Assembly: GCA_021299035.1 (NCBI GenBank)
Contig: JAJTGD010000003.1
Span: 1-64,000 of the forward strand
Reading direction: 5' to 3'
Length of the DNA: 64,000 nt
Source of the DNA: Oxalobacteraceae bacterium
GTDB lineage: Bacteria > Pseudomonadota > Gammaproteobacteria > Burkholderiales > Burkholderiaceae_D
Within the stretch, counting starts at the first letter, position 1, and every line of letters begins with the position of its first letter. The notes beneath the pieces were generated by a model. It was not told the origin of the DNA. It saw nothing but the letters and a program-made list of their open reading frames with translations, and searched no databases. The position numbers and the translations under genes are program-made. Positions 45,996 to 55,099 of the stretch are shown here, one piece after another.

Positions 45996-47450
45996 ATGCA
46001 AACACTTAAACAATTGTCAGCGCTGCTGAAAAGCAAACAGCTTTCCGCCACCGAGCTGGCGCAGTCCTACCTCGACCGCATCACGAGCAGCGACTTGAAC
46101 GCCTTCATTAACGTGAACCCTGAGCAGACCTTGGCGCAGGCGAAACAAGCGGACGCTCGTCTCGCGCGCGGCGATGCAGGCGAGTTGATCGGCTTGCCTA
46201 TCGCGCACAAAGATATTTTCGTGACCTGCGGCTGGCCGTCCACCGCTGGATCGAAGATGCTTTCCGGCTACAACAGCCCATTTGATGCAAGTGTGGTGGA
46301 ACAGTTCCGCACGGCAGGCATGGTGACGCTCGGAAAATTGAACTGTGATGAATTTGCTATGGGTTCATCGAATGAGAACTCATTTTTCGGTCCGGTGAAA
46401 AACCCGTGGGATAAGGCCGCTGTGCCGGGCGGCTCGTCGGGCGGCTCGGGGGCTGCAGTCGCTGGCGGCCTGACGCCCGCGGCCACCGGCACTGATACCG
46501 GCGGCTCGATTCGTCAGCCTGCAGCACTGTGCGGCATCACCGGCATCAAGCCGACCTATGGCCGCGTATCGCGCTACGGCATGATCGCCTTCGCATCATC
46601 GCTCGATCAGGGCGGGCCAATGGCCTGGACCGCCGAAGATTGCGCGCTGCTGCTCAACGCGATGACCGCGTATGACCCGCGTGATGCAACTTGTATTGAG
46701 AGCGATGCTGAGGATTTCACTCGCCATCTCGGCGATTCACTCAAGGGCCTGAAAATCGGCATCCCCAAGGAATATTTTGGCGATGGTCTTGCCGCAGATG
46801 TTCGTGCCGCCATAGAGGCAGCATTGAAAGACTATGAAAAACTCGGCGCCACGCTGGTCGATGTGTCGCTACCGAAAACGTCCATGTCGATACCCGCGTA
46901 TTACGTGATCGCACCGGCCGAGGCGTCGTCTAATCTGAGTCGTTTTGATGGCGTGCGTTATGGTCATCGCGCGAAGGATTACACCGACCTGAGTGATATG
47001 TACCGCAAGTCACGCGCCGAAGGTTTTGGTGATGAAGTGAAGCGACGCATCTTAATTGGAGCGTATGTGCTGTCGCACGGCTATTACGATGCCTACTATC
47101 TGCAGGCGCAGAAGATCCGACGGCTGATAGCGAATGACTTTCAAGATGCGTTCAAGTCGTGCGACGTCATCATGGGCCCGGTCGCACCAACCGTGGCGTG
47201 GGACCTCGGCTCGAAGGCGAATGATCCGGTTGCCAACTATCTGGCCGATATCTACACGCTGTCGACCAGCCTTGCCGGACTGCCCGGCATGTCGATACCG
47301 TGTGGGTTTGGACAAGGCGAAAAAAATGCCCATCGACCGGTCGGTCTGCAATTGATCGGTAACTATTTTAATGAGGCGAAGCTGCTGAATGTGGCGCATC
47401 AGTTTCAACTCGCTACCGACTGGCATAGCCGTCGGCCCGCCGTCGAATAA
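45996..47450 (+). CDS. gatA: Glutamyl-tRNA(Gln) amidotransferase subunit A
   Basis: Amidase subunit that hydrolyses glutamine and passes ammonia to GatB. Amidase-signature Ser-cisSer-Lys triad: Lys in AHKD, Ser in [12 protein letters not shown] and the [14 protein letters not shown] block. 484 residues. It sits between gatC and gatB; the gap to gatB is 6 bp. Confidence 0.96.
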   Translation: MQTLKQLSALLKSKQLSATELAQSYLDRITSSDLNAFINVNPEQTLAQAKQADARLARGDAGELIGLPIAHKDIFVTCGWPSTAGSKMLSGYNSPFDASVVEQFRTAGMVTLGKLNCDEFAMGSSNENSFFGPVKNPWDKAAVPGGSSGGSGAAVAGGLTPAATGTDTGGSIRQPAALCGITGIKPTYGRVSRYGMIAFASSLDQGGPMAWTAEDCALLLNAMTAYDPRDATCIESDAEDFTRHLGDSLKGLKIGIPKEYFGDGLAADVRAAIEAALKDYEKLGATLVDVSLPKTSMSIPAYYVIAPAEASSNLSRFDGVRYGHRAKDYTDLSDMYRKSRAEGFGDEVKRRILIGAYVLSHGYYDAYYLQAQKIRRLIANDFQDAFKSCDVIMGPVAPTVAWDLGSKANDPVANYLADIYTLSTSLAGLPGMSIPCGFGQGEKNAHRPVGLQLIGNYFNEAKLLNVAHQFQLATDWHSRRPAVE

Positions 47451-47456
47451 GGATTG

Positions 47457-48920
47457 ATGATCATGCAATGGGAAGTCGTGATCGGTCTTGAGACGCACGC
47501 GCAGCTCACCACCGAGTCAAAAATTTTTAGCGGCGCGTCGACTGCCTTCGGTGCGGAACCGAACACCCAGGCTTGTCCGGTTGATCTTGCGCTGCCGGGT
47601 GTGCTGCCAGTGTTGAACAAAGGCGCAGTCGAGCGCGCGATTCAATTTGGTCTCGCGATCGGCGCCCACATCGCACCGCGATCGATTTTCGCGCGCAAAA
47701 ATTATTTTTATCCTGACCTTCCCAAGGGCTACCAGATTAGCCAGTTCGAGATTCCGGTGGTGCAAGGTGGCGCGATCTCTTTTGTCGTCGATAAGGATGG
47801 CAAGCCGGACATGAAAACCGTGCAACTCACTCGCGCGCATCTTGAAGAAGACGCGGGCAAGTCCTTGCATGAGGACTATCACGGTATGACCGGGATTGAC
47901 CTGAATCGCGCGGGTACACCACTCTTGGAAATCGTTACCGAGCCCGACATGCGCAGTGCCGCAGAAGCGGTGGCGTATGCAAAGGCATTACACGCGCTGG
48001 TGGTTTGGCTGGGTGTGTGCGACGGCAATATGCAGGAAGGCTCGTTTCGTTGTGATGCGAACGTATCGGTGCGTCCGGTTGGGCAAAAGGAATACGGTAC
48101 CCGCTGTGAGATTAAAAACCTGAACTCATTCCGCTTTCTGGAAGAAGCGATCAACTATGAAGTGCATCGCCAGATTGAATTGATCGAGGATGGCGGCAGC
48201 GTGGTTCAGGAAACCCGGCTGTACGATCCTGATAAAAAAGAAACACGCTCCATGCGCAGCAAAGAAGATGCGATGGACTATCGCTACTTCCCCGATCCGG
48301 ATCTGCCGCCGCTGATGATCGCGCAGGAATGGATAGACCGTGTAAAAGCATCGCTGCCGGAATTGCCGGGCGCGATGCGCGACCGTTTCGTCAATGATTA
48401 CCAACTGTCCGAATATGACGCCATGGTGCTGACTCAGTCGAAAGCAATGGCCGCCTACTTCGAGGCGGTAGTCGCCGCAACGGGCAAGGAGCAGGCAAAG
48501 CCAGCGGCGAACTGGCTGATGGGCGATGTCTCGTCCACGCTCAACCGCGAAGCTATCGATATCGCCGCGTCACCGGTCAGCGCAGAGCAATTGTCGTTGC
48601 TGCTGAAGCGTATTGCCGATGGCACGATCTCCAACAAGATCGCGAAAGAAGTGTTCGGCGCGATGTGGGAAGCCAAGTCAACCTCGACTGTACTCGCTGA
48701 CGAAATCATCGAGTCCAAAGGCCTGAAGCAGATTTCGGACACCGGTGCACTCGAGAAAATTGTTGACGAGGTACTCGCTGAAAACGCCAAGTCGGTCGAG
48801 GAATACAGAGCTGGTAAAGAGAAAGCTTTCAACGCGCTGATTGGTCAGGCAATGAAAGCGAGCAAAGGCAAGGCGAATCCGGCGCAGCTGACGGAGCTGC
48901 TGAAGAAAAAACTCGGCTAA
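47457..48920 (+). CDS. gatB: Aspartyl/glutamyl-tRNA amidotransferase subunit B
   Basis: Kinase/amidotransferase subunit that activates the mischarged aminoacyl-t[30 protein letters not shown] and the C-terminal YqeY-like tail ([28 protein letters not shown]-type, here [11 protein letters not shown]) are diagnostic. Two in-frame ATGs, 47457 and 47463, are both possible; AAGG is 4 or 10 nt upstream. 487 residues. It converges on pyrE with a 16-bp gap and no visible terminator. Confidence 0.95.
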   Translation: MIMQWEVVIGLETHAQLTTESKIFSGASTAFGAEPNTQACPVDLALPGVLPVLNKGAVERAIQFGLAIGAHIAPRSIFARKNYFYPDLPKGYQISQFEIPVVQGGAISFVVDKDGKPDMKTVQLTRAHLEEDAGKSLHEDYHGMTGIDLNRAGTPLLEIVTEPDMRSAAEAVAYAKALHALVVWLGVCDGNMQEGSFRCDANVSVRPVGQKEYGTRCEIKNLNSFRFLEEAINYEVHRQIELIEDGGSVVQETRLYDPDKKETRSMRSKEDAMDYRYFPDPDLPPLMIAQEWIDRVKASLPELPGAMRDRFVNDYQLSEYDAMVLTQSKAMAAYFEAVVAATGKEQAKPAANWLMGDVSSTLNREAIDIAASPVSAEQLSLLLKRIADGTISNKIAKEVFGAMWEAKSTSTVLADEIIESKGLKQISDTGALEKIVDEVLAENAKSVEEYRAGKEKAFNALIGQAMKASKGKANPAQLTELLKKKLG

Positions 48921-48936
48921 ATTACAGCACTATCGC

Positions 48937-49602
48937 CTACGCAACGCCGTAGCGCTCGCGATAAGCCGCCACCGCCGGTTTGAACTTCGCCAGCTCAGCA
49001 CTTGCACCCGGTCCGGACAGGTAAGTGAACAGATCGTTCAGGTTCGCGATCGGTATCACCGGCATGCCGTAGCTTTGCTCGACTTCCTGTACCGCCGACA
49101 GCTGCGACAGCGCGCCCTCGGCACCGCTCTTCTCCATGCGGTCGAGTGCGATGAGCACCGCGCACGGCGTCGCACCGTGGTGGCGGATCATGTGCACCGA
49201 CTCGCGCACTGACGTACCGGCAGAGATCACATCATCAATAATTACCACGCGGCCTTCGAGCTTGGCGCCGACAATGGTGCCGCCTTCCCCATGATCTTTC
49301 GCTTCTTTACGGTTGTAGGCAAAAGACACGTTGCGACCTTTCGCAGCTAGCGCGACGGCCGTGGCCGATGCCAAGGTAATGCCCTTATAGGCCGGGCCAA
49401 ACAGCATATCGAACCCGACACCCGAGTCGATCAGGGTCTGCGCGTAAAACTCGGCCAGCCTGCCAAGGCGCGCGCCGTCGCTGAATAAACCCGCGTTAAA
49501 AAAATACGGCGAGTGACGACCTGCCTTGGTGACAAACTCGCCAAAGCGAAGTACGCCGGCATTAACGGAAAACTCAATGAATTGCTGGCGAAGCGTGCTC
49601 AT
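48937..49602 (-). CDS. pyrE: Orotate phosphoribosyltransferase
   Basis: Pyrimidine synthesis step making orotidine monophosphate. PRPP-binding motif VVIIDDVISAGTS, with FGPAYKGITLA and FAYNRKEAKDHGEGG. ATG 49602 (MSTLRQQFIEF) gives 221 residues; the upstream extension to 49683 overlaps the xthA promoter region and is rejected. It diverges from xthA by 101 bp. Confidence 0.95.
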   Translation of the reverse strand: MSTLRQQFIEFSVNAGVLRFGEFVTKAGRHSPYFFNAGLFSDGARLGRLAEFYAQTLIDSGVGFDMLFGPAYKGITLASATAVALAAKGRNVSFAYNRKEAKDHGEGGTIVGAKLEGRVVIIDDVISAGTSVRESVHMIRHHGATPCAVLIALDRMEKSGAEGALSQLSAVQEVEQSYGMPVIPIANLNDLFTYLSGPGASAELAKFKPAVAAYRERYGVA

Positions 49603-49703
49603 AGACTGACTCGGTTGGATAATCGGCACATTGTAGCGCGCAGCGGTATGTGCTCGGCCTGCGTTATGCTCTGCCCTTCGCACGCCAAAATCCCACCACG
49701 CTC

Positions 49704-50483
49704 ATGAAGATTATCTCCGCCAACTTGAATGGCATACGCTCGGCCGCCAAGAAAAACTTTTTCGACTGGATGGCCAAACAAGATGCGGACTTCGTCTGCG
49801 TACAAGAGTTGAAAGCGCAGCAAGCCGATATGACGCCTGAATTCTTGTCGCCCCACGGATTTCACGGTAATTTCCACTATGCAGAGAAAAAAGGGTATTC
49901 GGGCACTGGCGTCTATAGCCGAATGAAACCTAGCAAGGTCAGTATCGGCTTTGGTAATGAAGAATTCGATGCTGAAGGGCGGTATGTGCAGTGCGACTTC
50001 GACAATCTATCAATCATTTCGCTGTACAGCCCCTCGGGCTCGTCGAGCGATGATCGGCAGCAGGCGAAGTTTCGGTTCATGGACGTATTCTTGCCCCACC
50101 TGGAAGTTTTACGAAATTCCGGACGCGAGTTTGTGATCTGTGGCGATTGGAATATCGCGCACAAAGAAATCGATCTGAAAAACTGGAAGAGCAACCAAAA
50201 AAATTCTGGTTTCCTGCCGGAAGAGCGTGCATGGATGACGAAGCTATTCGACGAGCTGGGCTGGTGCGACGTGTACCGACAACTGCATCCAGACACTACG
50301 GGCGAGGCCTATACCTGGTGGAGTAATCGCGGACAAGCATGGGCCAACAATGTCGGCTGGCGCATTGACTATCACGTCGCCACACCGGGAATTACCTCCA
50401 GCGCGAAAACTGCGGCGGTGTACAAAGAGGAGCGGTTTTCAGATCATGCGCCGCTATCGATTGTGTATGATTTCCCTGCCTGA
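49704..50483 (+). CDS. xthA: Exodeoxyribonuclease III
   Basis: AP endonuclease / 3' exonuclease for base-excision repair. KIISANLNGIRSA, VQELKAQ (metal-binding Glu), CGDWNIAHKEIDLKN (catalytic Asp/Asn), and the final FSDHAPLSI (Asp-His) are all present. 259 residues. Its stop is directly followed (0 bp) by the stop of the convergent SpmA/SpmB gene. Confidence 0.95.
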   Translation: MKIISANLNGIRSAAKKNFFDWMAKQDADFVCVQELKAQQADMTPEFLSPHGFHGNFHYAEKKGYSGTGVYSRMKPSKVSIGFGNEEFDAEGRYVQCDFDNLSIISLYSPSGSSSDDRQQAKFRFMDVFLPHLEVLRNSGREFVICGDWNIAHKEIDLKNWKSNQKNSGFLPEERAWMTKLFDELGWCDVYRQLHPDTTGEAYTWWSNRGQAWANNVGWRIDYHVATPGITSSAKTAAVYKEERFSDHAPLSIVYDFPA

Positions 50484-51710
50484 TCAGCCAAAGAACCAGT
50501 AGCACACCGCAATCGAGGCAACCACCCCCGCAAAATCTGCCAGCAGTGCACAGGTCACTGCATAGCGTGCACGCTGTATGCCAACCGCGCCAAAGTAAAC
50601 CGCCAGTACATAAAATGTTGTCTCGGTGCTGCCTTGCATCGTCGCCGCGAGTAAGGCCGGGAAGCTATCGACGCCATGTGCGCTCATGGTCTCGATCATC
50701 ATGGCACGCGCCGCACTGCCAGAGAACGGCTTGACCAAGGCCACCGGTAACGCGTCGACGAAACGCGCATCCCAGGTCATCCACTCCACCAGATATCGGA
50801 TACCACTCAACAAGGCCTCTAATGCGCCGGAAGCGCGCAGGATACCGACGGCACACAGCATGGCCACGAGATACGGCAATAGATTCTTGGCGACCTCAAA
50901 GCCTTCGCGCGCACCATCGACAAAAGCTTCAAATATCGGAACACGGCGCAGCGCCCCCACCAGCACGAACAACATCACTAGACCGAATAGCACCGCGTTA
51001 CCGAGCGTGGAAGAAAGAGAAGCAATTGCTGCCACTGACAAGGTAGACAGCAATGCAATACCGCCGCCGAGCAATAGGGCTGTGCCTAACATCCAAGCGA
51101 GTACGACTGGATCTCGCAGCCGTAGTCGCTGCATGAGAGCGACCGATAAAAAGCCCGCCAGCGTTGAGGCCGAGGTTGCCAACAGAATCGGTAAAAAGAC
51201 AAGGGTTGGATCAGGCGCGCCCTGCTGCGCGCGGTACATGAATATCGTCACCGGTAGTAGCGTGAGCGATGAGGCGTTCAGCACCAGAAAAAGAATTTGC
51301 GCGTCGCTTGCCACATCTGGTTGTGGATTGAGCGTTTGCAACTCGCGCATCGCCTTCAAGCCGATCGGTGTCGCGGCATTGTCGAGGCCGAGTGCGTTCG
51401 CAGTGAAATTCAGCGTGATCAGTCCAAGGGCTGGGTGGCCGCTGGGTACACCCGGCATCAGCCGCGCAAACAAAGGCGATAACCAGCGGGCCAGTGTTTG
51501 CACCAGCATCGCTTTTTCTGCAATTTTGAGAAAACCCAGCCACAAGCTCAGCGTGCCAAACAGCAGCAGCATGACCTCCACCGACAACTTCGCCATGGCG
51601 AATAAGCTGTCAACCATCGCCGAGTACACCGCGACGTCACCGGCCAGCGTGCGCCACAGTGCGCTCAAGGCAGCAGCGACAAAAAATCCCAGCCAGAGTG
51701 AATTCAGCAT
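50484..51710 (-). CDS. SpmA-SpmB fusion, nucleoside-recognition (Gate) membrane protein
   Basis: 408-residue inner-membrane protein with two Gate/nucleoside-recognition domains. The N-terminal half (about 40-160) resembles spore maturation protein SpmA (MAKLSVEVMLLLFGTLSLWLG, TANALGLDNAATPIGLKAM) and the C-terminal half (about 265-405) resembles SpmB (KPFSGSAARAMMIETM, MQGSTETTFYVLAVYFG). Fused forms are common in non-sporulating proteobacteria; the transported substrate is unknown. It is 9 bp after the ampG stop. Confidence 0.88.
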   Translation of the reverse strand: MLNSLWLGFFVAAALSALWRTLAGDVAVYSAMVDSLFAMAKLSVEVMLLLFGTLSLWLGFLKIAEKAMLVQTLARWLSPLFARLMPGVPSGHPALGLITLNFTANALGLDNAATPIGLKAMRELQTLNPQPDVASDAQILFLVLNASSLTLLPVTIFMYRAQQGAPDPTLVFLPILLATSASTLAGFLSVALMQRLRLRDPVVLAWMLGTALLLGGGIALLSTLSVAAIASLSSTLGNAVLFGLVMLFVLVGALRRVPIFEAFVDGAREGFEVAKNLLPYLVAMLCAVGILRASGALEALLSGIRYLVEWMTWDARFVDALPVALVKPFSGSAARAMMIETMSAHGVDSFPALLAATMQGSTETTFYVLAVYFGAVGIQRARYAVTCALLADFAGVVASIAVCYWFFG

Positions 51711-51719
51711 GGAAGCGCT

Positions 51720-53036
51720 CTATGCTTCGCGCGGTCTTTCATTCCATGGCGCTATCTTTGGCAGTAACAACATCCCAGGTACCGCCAACGCAAAGCAGAT
51801 CAGGAAAAAAATAAACCAACCGGTCTCCGCCACCATGAAGCCAGTAAGTGCATTGAAGAAGGTACGCGGCACAGCGGCAAGGCTAGTGAACAGTGCAAAC
51901 TGGGTAGCGGTATAGCGCTGGTCGGTGGTAGTCGCGATAAAACCGGTAAATGCGGCCGTACCCAAACCGACCGCGAAAGCCTCCAAGCCAATCACCAAGC
52001 CTAGTAATACCGTGTTCGGTTCCGCAGCGACGAGTGCCGGGTCGGCAACCGGGCCCGAACCCAAGCCGACTTGCGCCAACAAGGCAAAACCCAAAATCGC
52101 GACGGCTTGCAGCACGCCGAAAATCCATAGGCCGCGATTAACCCCGGTCTTTTCTAACCATATCGCGCCGAGAATGCCACCCGCCAAGCTGGCCCAAAGA
52201 CCCGCATTTTTTGCAACCAATCCAATTTGCGTACGAGTAAAGCCCAGCTCCATGTAGAAGGGCGTTGCAAGCGCGGTGGCCATCGAATCACCAAGCTTGT
52301 ACAAAAAAATGAATGCCAGAATGAGCAGTGCATGCGACCAACCGCTGCGTTGTATGAATTCGCGAAACGGTTCAACAACCGCTTCTCGCAAGGTACGCGG
52401 CGGCGTGCCATAAATAGCAGGCTCGCTGATCAACAGGGTGGTGAGCACACCCGGCAGCATGAACAATGCCGTGATACCGAATACCATCTGCCAACTCATA
52501 AAGTCGGACAGAATCAGTGACAGCGATCCCGGTATCAGCGTAGAGAGCTTGTAGGCATTCACGAACAGCGCTGTACCTGAGCCTTGCTCATGCTCGGTGA
52601 GTAGCTCACGTCGGTAAGCATCGACCACGATGTCCTGACTGGCCGACAAGAACGCCACCACACCCGCCAGGACAACGATAGCGCTTAGTTCAATCTGCGG
52701 TGAGAAAAACCCGAAGCTCGCAATGGCAGCGAGTAGAGCGATCTGGGTCACTAACATCCAACCGCGGCGACGCCCAAGCAGCGGGATGTTGAAACGATCC
52801 ATTAGCGGCGACCAGAGAAATTTCCAGGTATACGGAAAACCCACCAAGGCGAATAGACCAATCGCTTTCAGATCAACCTGCTCTGCTTTTAGCCAGGCGG
52901 CCAATAAGTTGTAGAGCAAGAACAGCGGCAGGCCCGAGCTGAAACCCAGCATGACGCAGATCGCCATCTTGCGATTAGCGTAGCGTCGCCATCCGAGCGG
53001 ATGTGCCATTGGGTGCTCTGCGCTTGAATCACTCAT
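51720..53036 (-). CDS. ampG: AmpG-like muropeptide MFS permease
   Basis: Imports anhydro-muropeptides released from the wall for recycling. 438 residues, 12-14 helices; the AmpG start pattern (MLGFSSGLPLFLLYNLLAAWL) and FPYTWKFLWSPLMDRF are clear, as is AFLSASQDIVVDAYRRELL. It lies between metW and the SpmA/SpmB gene. A link to ampC-type beta-lactamase induction is not indicated here, because no ampR or ampC is near. Confidence 0.9.
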   Translation of the reverse strand: MSDSSAEHPMAHPLGWRRYANRKMAICVMLGFSSGLPLFLLYNLLAAWLKAEQVDLKAIGLFALVGFPYTWKFLWSPLMDRFNIPLLGRRRGWMLVTQIALLAAIASFGFFSPQIELSAIVVLAGVVAFLSASQDIVVDAYRRELLTEHEQGSGTALFVNAYKLSTLIPGSLSLILSDFMSWQMVFGITALFMLPGVLTTLLISEPAIYGTPPRTLREAVVEPFREFIQRSGWSHALLILAFIFLYKLGDSMATALATPFYMELGFTRTQIGLVAKNAGLWASLAGGILGAIWLEKTGVNRGLWIFGVLQAVAILGFALLAQVGLGSGPVADPALVAAEPNTVLLGLVIGLEAFAVGLGTAAFTGFIATTTDQRYTATQFALFTSLAAVPRTFFNALTGFMVAETGWFIFFLICFALAVPGMLLLPKIAPWNERPREA

Positions 53037-53097
53037 GCTTGGGAACCGCTGCGAGGGGGTGAGTACATCGGCGACTTGATCAGCTCAGATTGCAGCA

Positions 53098-53703
53098 TCA
53101 TCGCTTCCGCAGCCGGAATACTGCCAGACTGCCACGCCAGTGCGGCAGAAAACTCACGGGGTCACCTTCCTCACTGAGTGCGACAAAATCTATCACTTCC
53201 AAACCAACTTCGCGCGACAAATCTTCAAAGTCGCTAATGGTGGCGCAACGTAGATTCGGTGTGTCATACCACTGGAAAGGCAAACTCTCGGAGATCGGCA
53301 TACGCCCCATTAATAAAGACAAACGGTGCGGCCAATGCGCAAAATTCGGAAACGACACAATCGCTTCGCGGCCAACACGGGCGATATCACGCAGCGTTTC
53401 TTCAACATGTTTCATCATCTGCAGCGCTGACAGACAGAGCACGGTATCGAATGCATTATCTGCAAACATCGCGAGCCCATCTTCCAAATTTTGCTGAATC
53501 ACATGGACGTCACGTTGCACGCAGCGTGGGATTTTTTCATCATCGATTTCAACACCATAGCCTGTGCATTGCTTTTGGCGTTGTAGATATTCGAGCATGG
53601 CGCCATCACCGCAACCCAAATCCAACACCCGCGACGCAGGTGTTACCCAGTGCGCGATAAAGGCAAGGTCGGCACGCAAGCCACTAACGGATGGCGTGAT
53701 CAT
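53098..53703 (-). CDS. metW: Methionine biosynthesis protein MetW
   Basis: SAM-methyltransferase-like protein that accompanies MetX and is thought to support its activity. Motif I is [16 protein letters not shown], with a conserved [29 protein letters not shown] is diagnostic of MetW. 201 residues. The ATG overlaps the metX stop by 4 bp (ATGA), so the pair is one transcript under the SAM-II leader. Confidence 0.94.
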   Translation of the reverse strand: MITPSVSGLRADLAFIAHWVTPASRVLDLGCGDGAMLEYLQRQKQCTGYGVEIDDEKIPRCVQRDVHVIQQNLEDGLAMFADNAFDTVLCLSALQMMKHVEETLRDIARVGREAIVSFPNFAHWPHRLSLLMGRMPISESLPFQWYDTPNLRCATISDFEDLSREVGLEVIDFVALSEEGDPVSFLPHWRGSLAVFRLRKR

Positions 53704-54866
53704 GCGGCTTCTCCCAGTGCTACCGGCGTTGGCAATGTCGCGCCAAGCTGATGCCAGATCTTGTCATAATAGGCGCGTACGACACCCATGTAGCGCGCAT
53801 CATCTAGTAGAAACGCATCATGGCCGTGAGGCGCATCAATCTCGGCATAAGTGACACGGCGCTGGTTTTTTACCAAGGCTTGAACAATCTCACGGCTGCG
53901 ATCGGGCGCGAAGCGCCAGTCGGTGCTAAATGACACCACCAAAAACTCTGCCTGAGTATTCGCCAATGCAGCGGCAAGGTCGCCACCATTAGCGCGTGCG
54001 GGATCAAAGTAATCCAATGCCTTGGTAATCAACAGATAGGTGTTGGCATCGAAATACTCGGAAAATTTGTCGCCTTGATAGCGCAAATATGACTCGATCT
54101 CGAAATCAACGCCAAAGCCGAATTGGTAATCGCCATTGCGCAGATCGCGGCCAAACTTTTCGGCCATGTCGTCATTCGACAGGTAAGTAATATGACCAAT
54201 CATGCGCGCCACGCGCAGACCGCGTTTGGGCACAACACCGTGCGCGTAAAAGTCACCGTCGTGATAATCCGGATCGGTCAAAATCGCTTGCCGTGCTACG
54301 TCATTGAACGCAATATTTTGTGCCGACAGCTTGGGGGTGGAAGCGATGACCAGACTGTGCGCAATGCGGCTCGGATAGAGCACGCTCCACGCCAGCGCCT
54401 GCATACCGCCGAGTGAACCACCCATGACTGCAGCAAATTTCTGAATGCCCAGCCGATCAGCTAGCCGCGCTTGGGCGTGCACCCAATCCTCCACGGTCAC
54501 TACCGGAAAACTTGCACCGTAGGGTTTGCCAGTCGCAGGATTGTTGTGCATCGGGCCGGTGGACCCAAAGCAAGAGCCCAGATTATTGACGCCGATGACA
54601 AAAAAACGGTCTGTATCTAGCGCCTTGCCGGGCCCCACCATATTGTTCCACCAGCCCTCACTCTTGGCCTTGCCCTCGTAGCTACCGGCGACATGGTGTG
54701 AGGCATTTAAGGCGTGACAGACCAGCACCGCATTCGAGCGATCGGCATTCAAGCTGCCGTAAGTCTCGTACACCAGAGTGTAATCGGCTAGTGCCGCGCC
54801 ACTTTGCAGCGGTAGCGGTTCGCTGAAGTGCATCGATTGTGGTGTGACAGTACCTATGGATTTCAT
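53700..54866 (-). CDS. metX: Homoserine O-acyltransferase MetX
   Basis: First committed step of methionine synthesis: acylates homoserine. Alpha/beta hydrolase fold with nucleophile Ser151 in [27 protein letters not shown] at the N-terminus and the His-Asp partners near [13 protein letters not shown]. 388 residues. Whether it uses acetyl-CoA or succinyl-CoA cannot be decided here; beta- and gammaproteobacterial MetX enzymes often use succinyl-CoA. The leader holds a promoter, a SAM-II-type aptamer and a terminator. Confidence 0.95.
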   Translation of the reverse strand: MKSIGTVTPQSMHFSEPLPLQSGAALADYTLVYETYGSLNADRSNAVLVCHALNASHHVAGSYEGKAKSEGWWNNMVGPGKALDTDRFFVIGVNNLGSCFGSTGPMHNNPATGKPYGASFPVVTVEDWVHAQARLADRLGIQKFAAVMGGSLGGMQALAWSVLYPSRIAHSLVIASTPKLSAQNIAFNDVARQAILTDPDYHDGDFYAHGVVPKRGLRVARMIGHITYLSNDDMAEKFGRDLRNGDYQFGFGVDFEIESYLRYQGDKFSEYFDANTYLLITKALDYFDPARANGGDLAAALANTQAEFLVVSFSTDWRFAPDRSREIVQALVKNQRRVTYAEIDAPHGHDAFLLDDARYMGVVRAYYDKIWHQLGATLPTPVALGEAA

Positions 54867-54880
54867 CTTGAACAGTCAAT

Positions 54881-54911
54881 AAAAAAGCCCGAGAGCACTG
54901 GCTATCGGGCT
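54881..54911 (-). terminator. Leader terminator of metX (riboswitch expression platform)
   Basis: On the minus strand AGCCCGA (54911-54905) pairs with TCGGGCT (54892-54886), followed by a T6 run, ending 14 nt before the metX ATG. A terminator in the 5' leader this close to the start codon implies conditional read-through. It cannot be the ptsI terminator, which lies at 55033. Confidence 0.82.
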
Positions 54912-54934
54912 GGACTCGTATCGACTCGAGCTCG

Positions 54935-54994
54935 CTTTAGCCGTATTTGTCCGGGAAGTTCCCGCGCGCCCGCAAGCTAAGGTCAAATCGGCGC
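54935..54994 (-). promoter_or_regulatory. SAM-II-type riboswitch aptamer in the metX-metW leader
   Basis: Read on the minus strand: P1 GCGCC (54994-54990) pairs with GGCGC (54970-54966). The loop contains GATTTGACC, then TTAGCTTGC. A small hairpin CGGGAACTTCCCG fills the variable region, then ACAAAT and GGCTAAAG (54942-54935). These match the SAM-II pattern (GATTT...CTTGC...AAAT..GCTAAA). CTTGC can pair with GCTAAAG to make the pseudoknot. High SAM would stabilise the aptamer and lower metX-metW expression. A covariance-model search with Rfam RF00521 would settle the call. Confidence 0.82.
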
Positions 54995-55003
54995 ATTGCG
55001 CGA

Positions 55004-55032
55004 AGGATAGCGAAACCAGAGGAAAGCGTCAA
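55004..55032 (-). promoter_or_regulatory. sigma70-like promoter of metX-metW
   Basis: Minus strand TTGACG (55032-55027), 17-bp spacer, TATCCT (55009-55004). The predicted start near 54997 is just upstream of the aptamer. The -35 box directly follows the ptsI terminator hairpin. Confidence 0.65.
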
Positions 55033-55058
55033 ACGACCGCCAACTTATTGGCGGTCGT
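55031..55058 (-). terminator. Intrinsic terminator of the PTS-glutathione operon (ptsI)
   Basis: Perfect 11-bp stem (55033-55043 with 55048-55058) and a 4-nt loop, 42 nt after the ptsI stop. The U-tract is short (TTT at the base) and merges with the TTGACG of the metX promoter. Confidence 0.72.
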
Positions 55059-55099
55059 GCCTGCGAAGGATACCGGCCAGCGATTTTGCCCATCAACAC

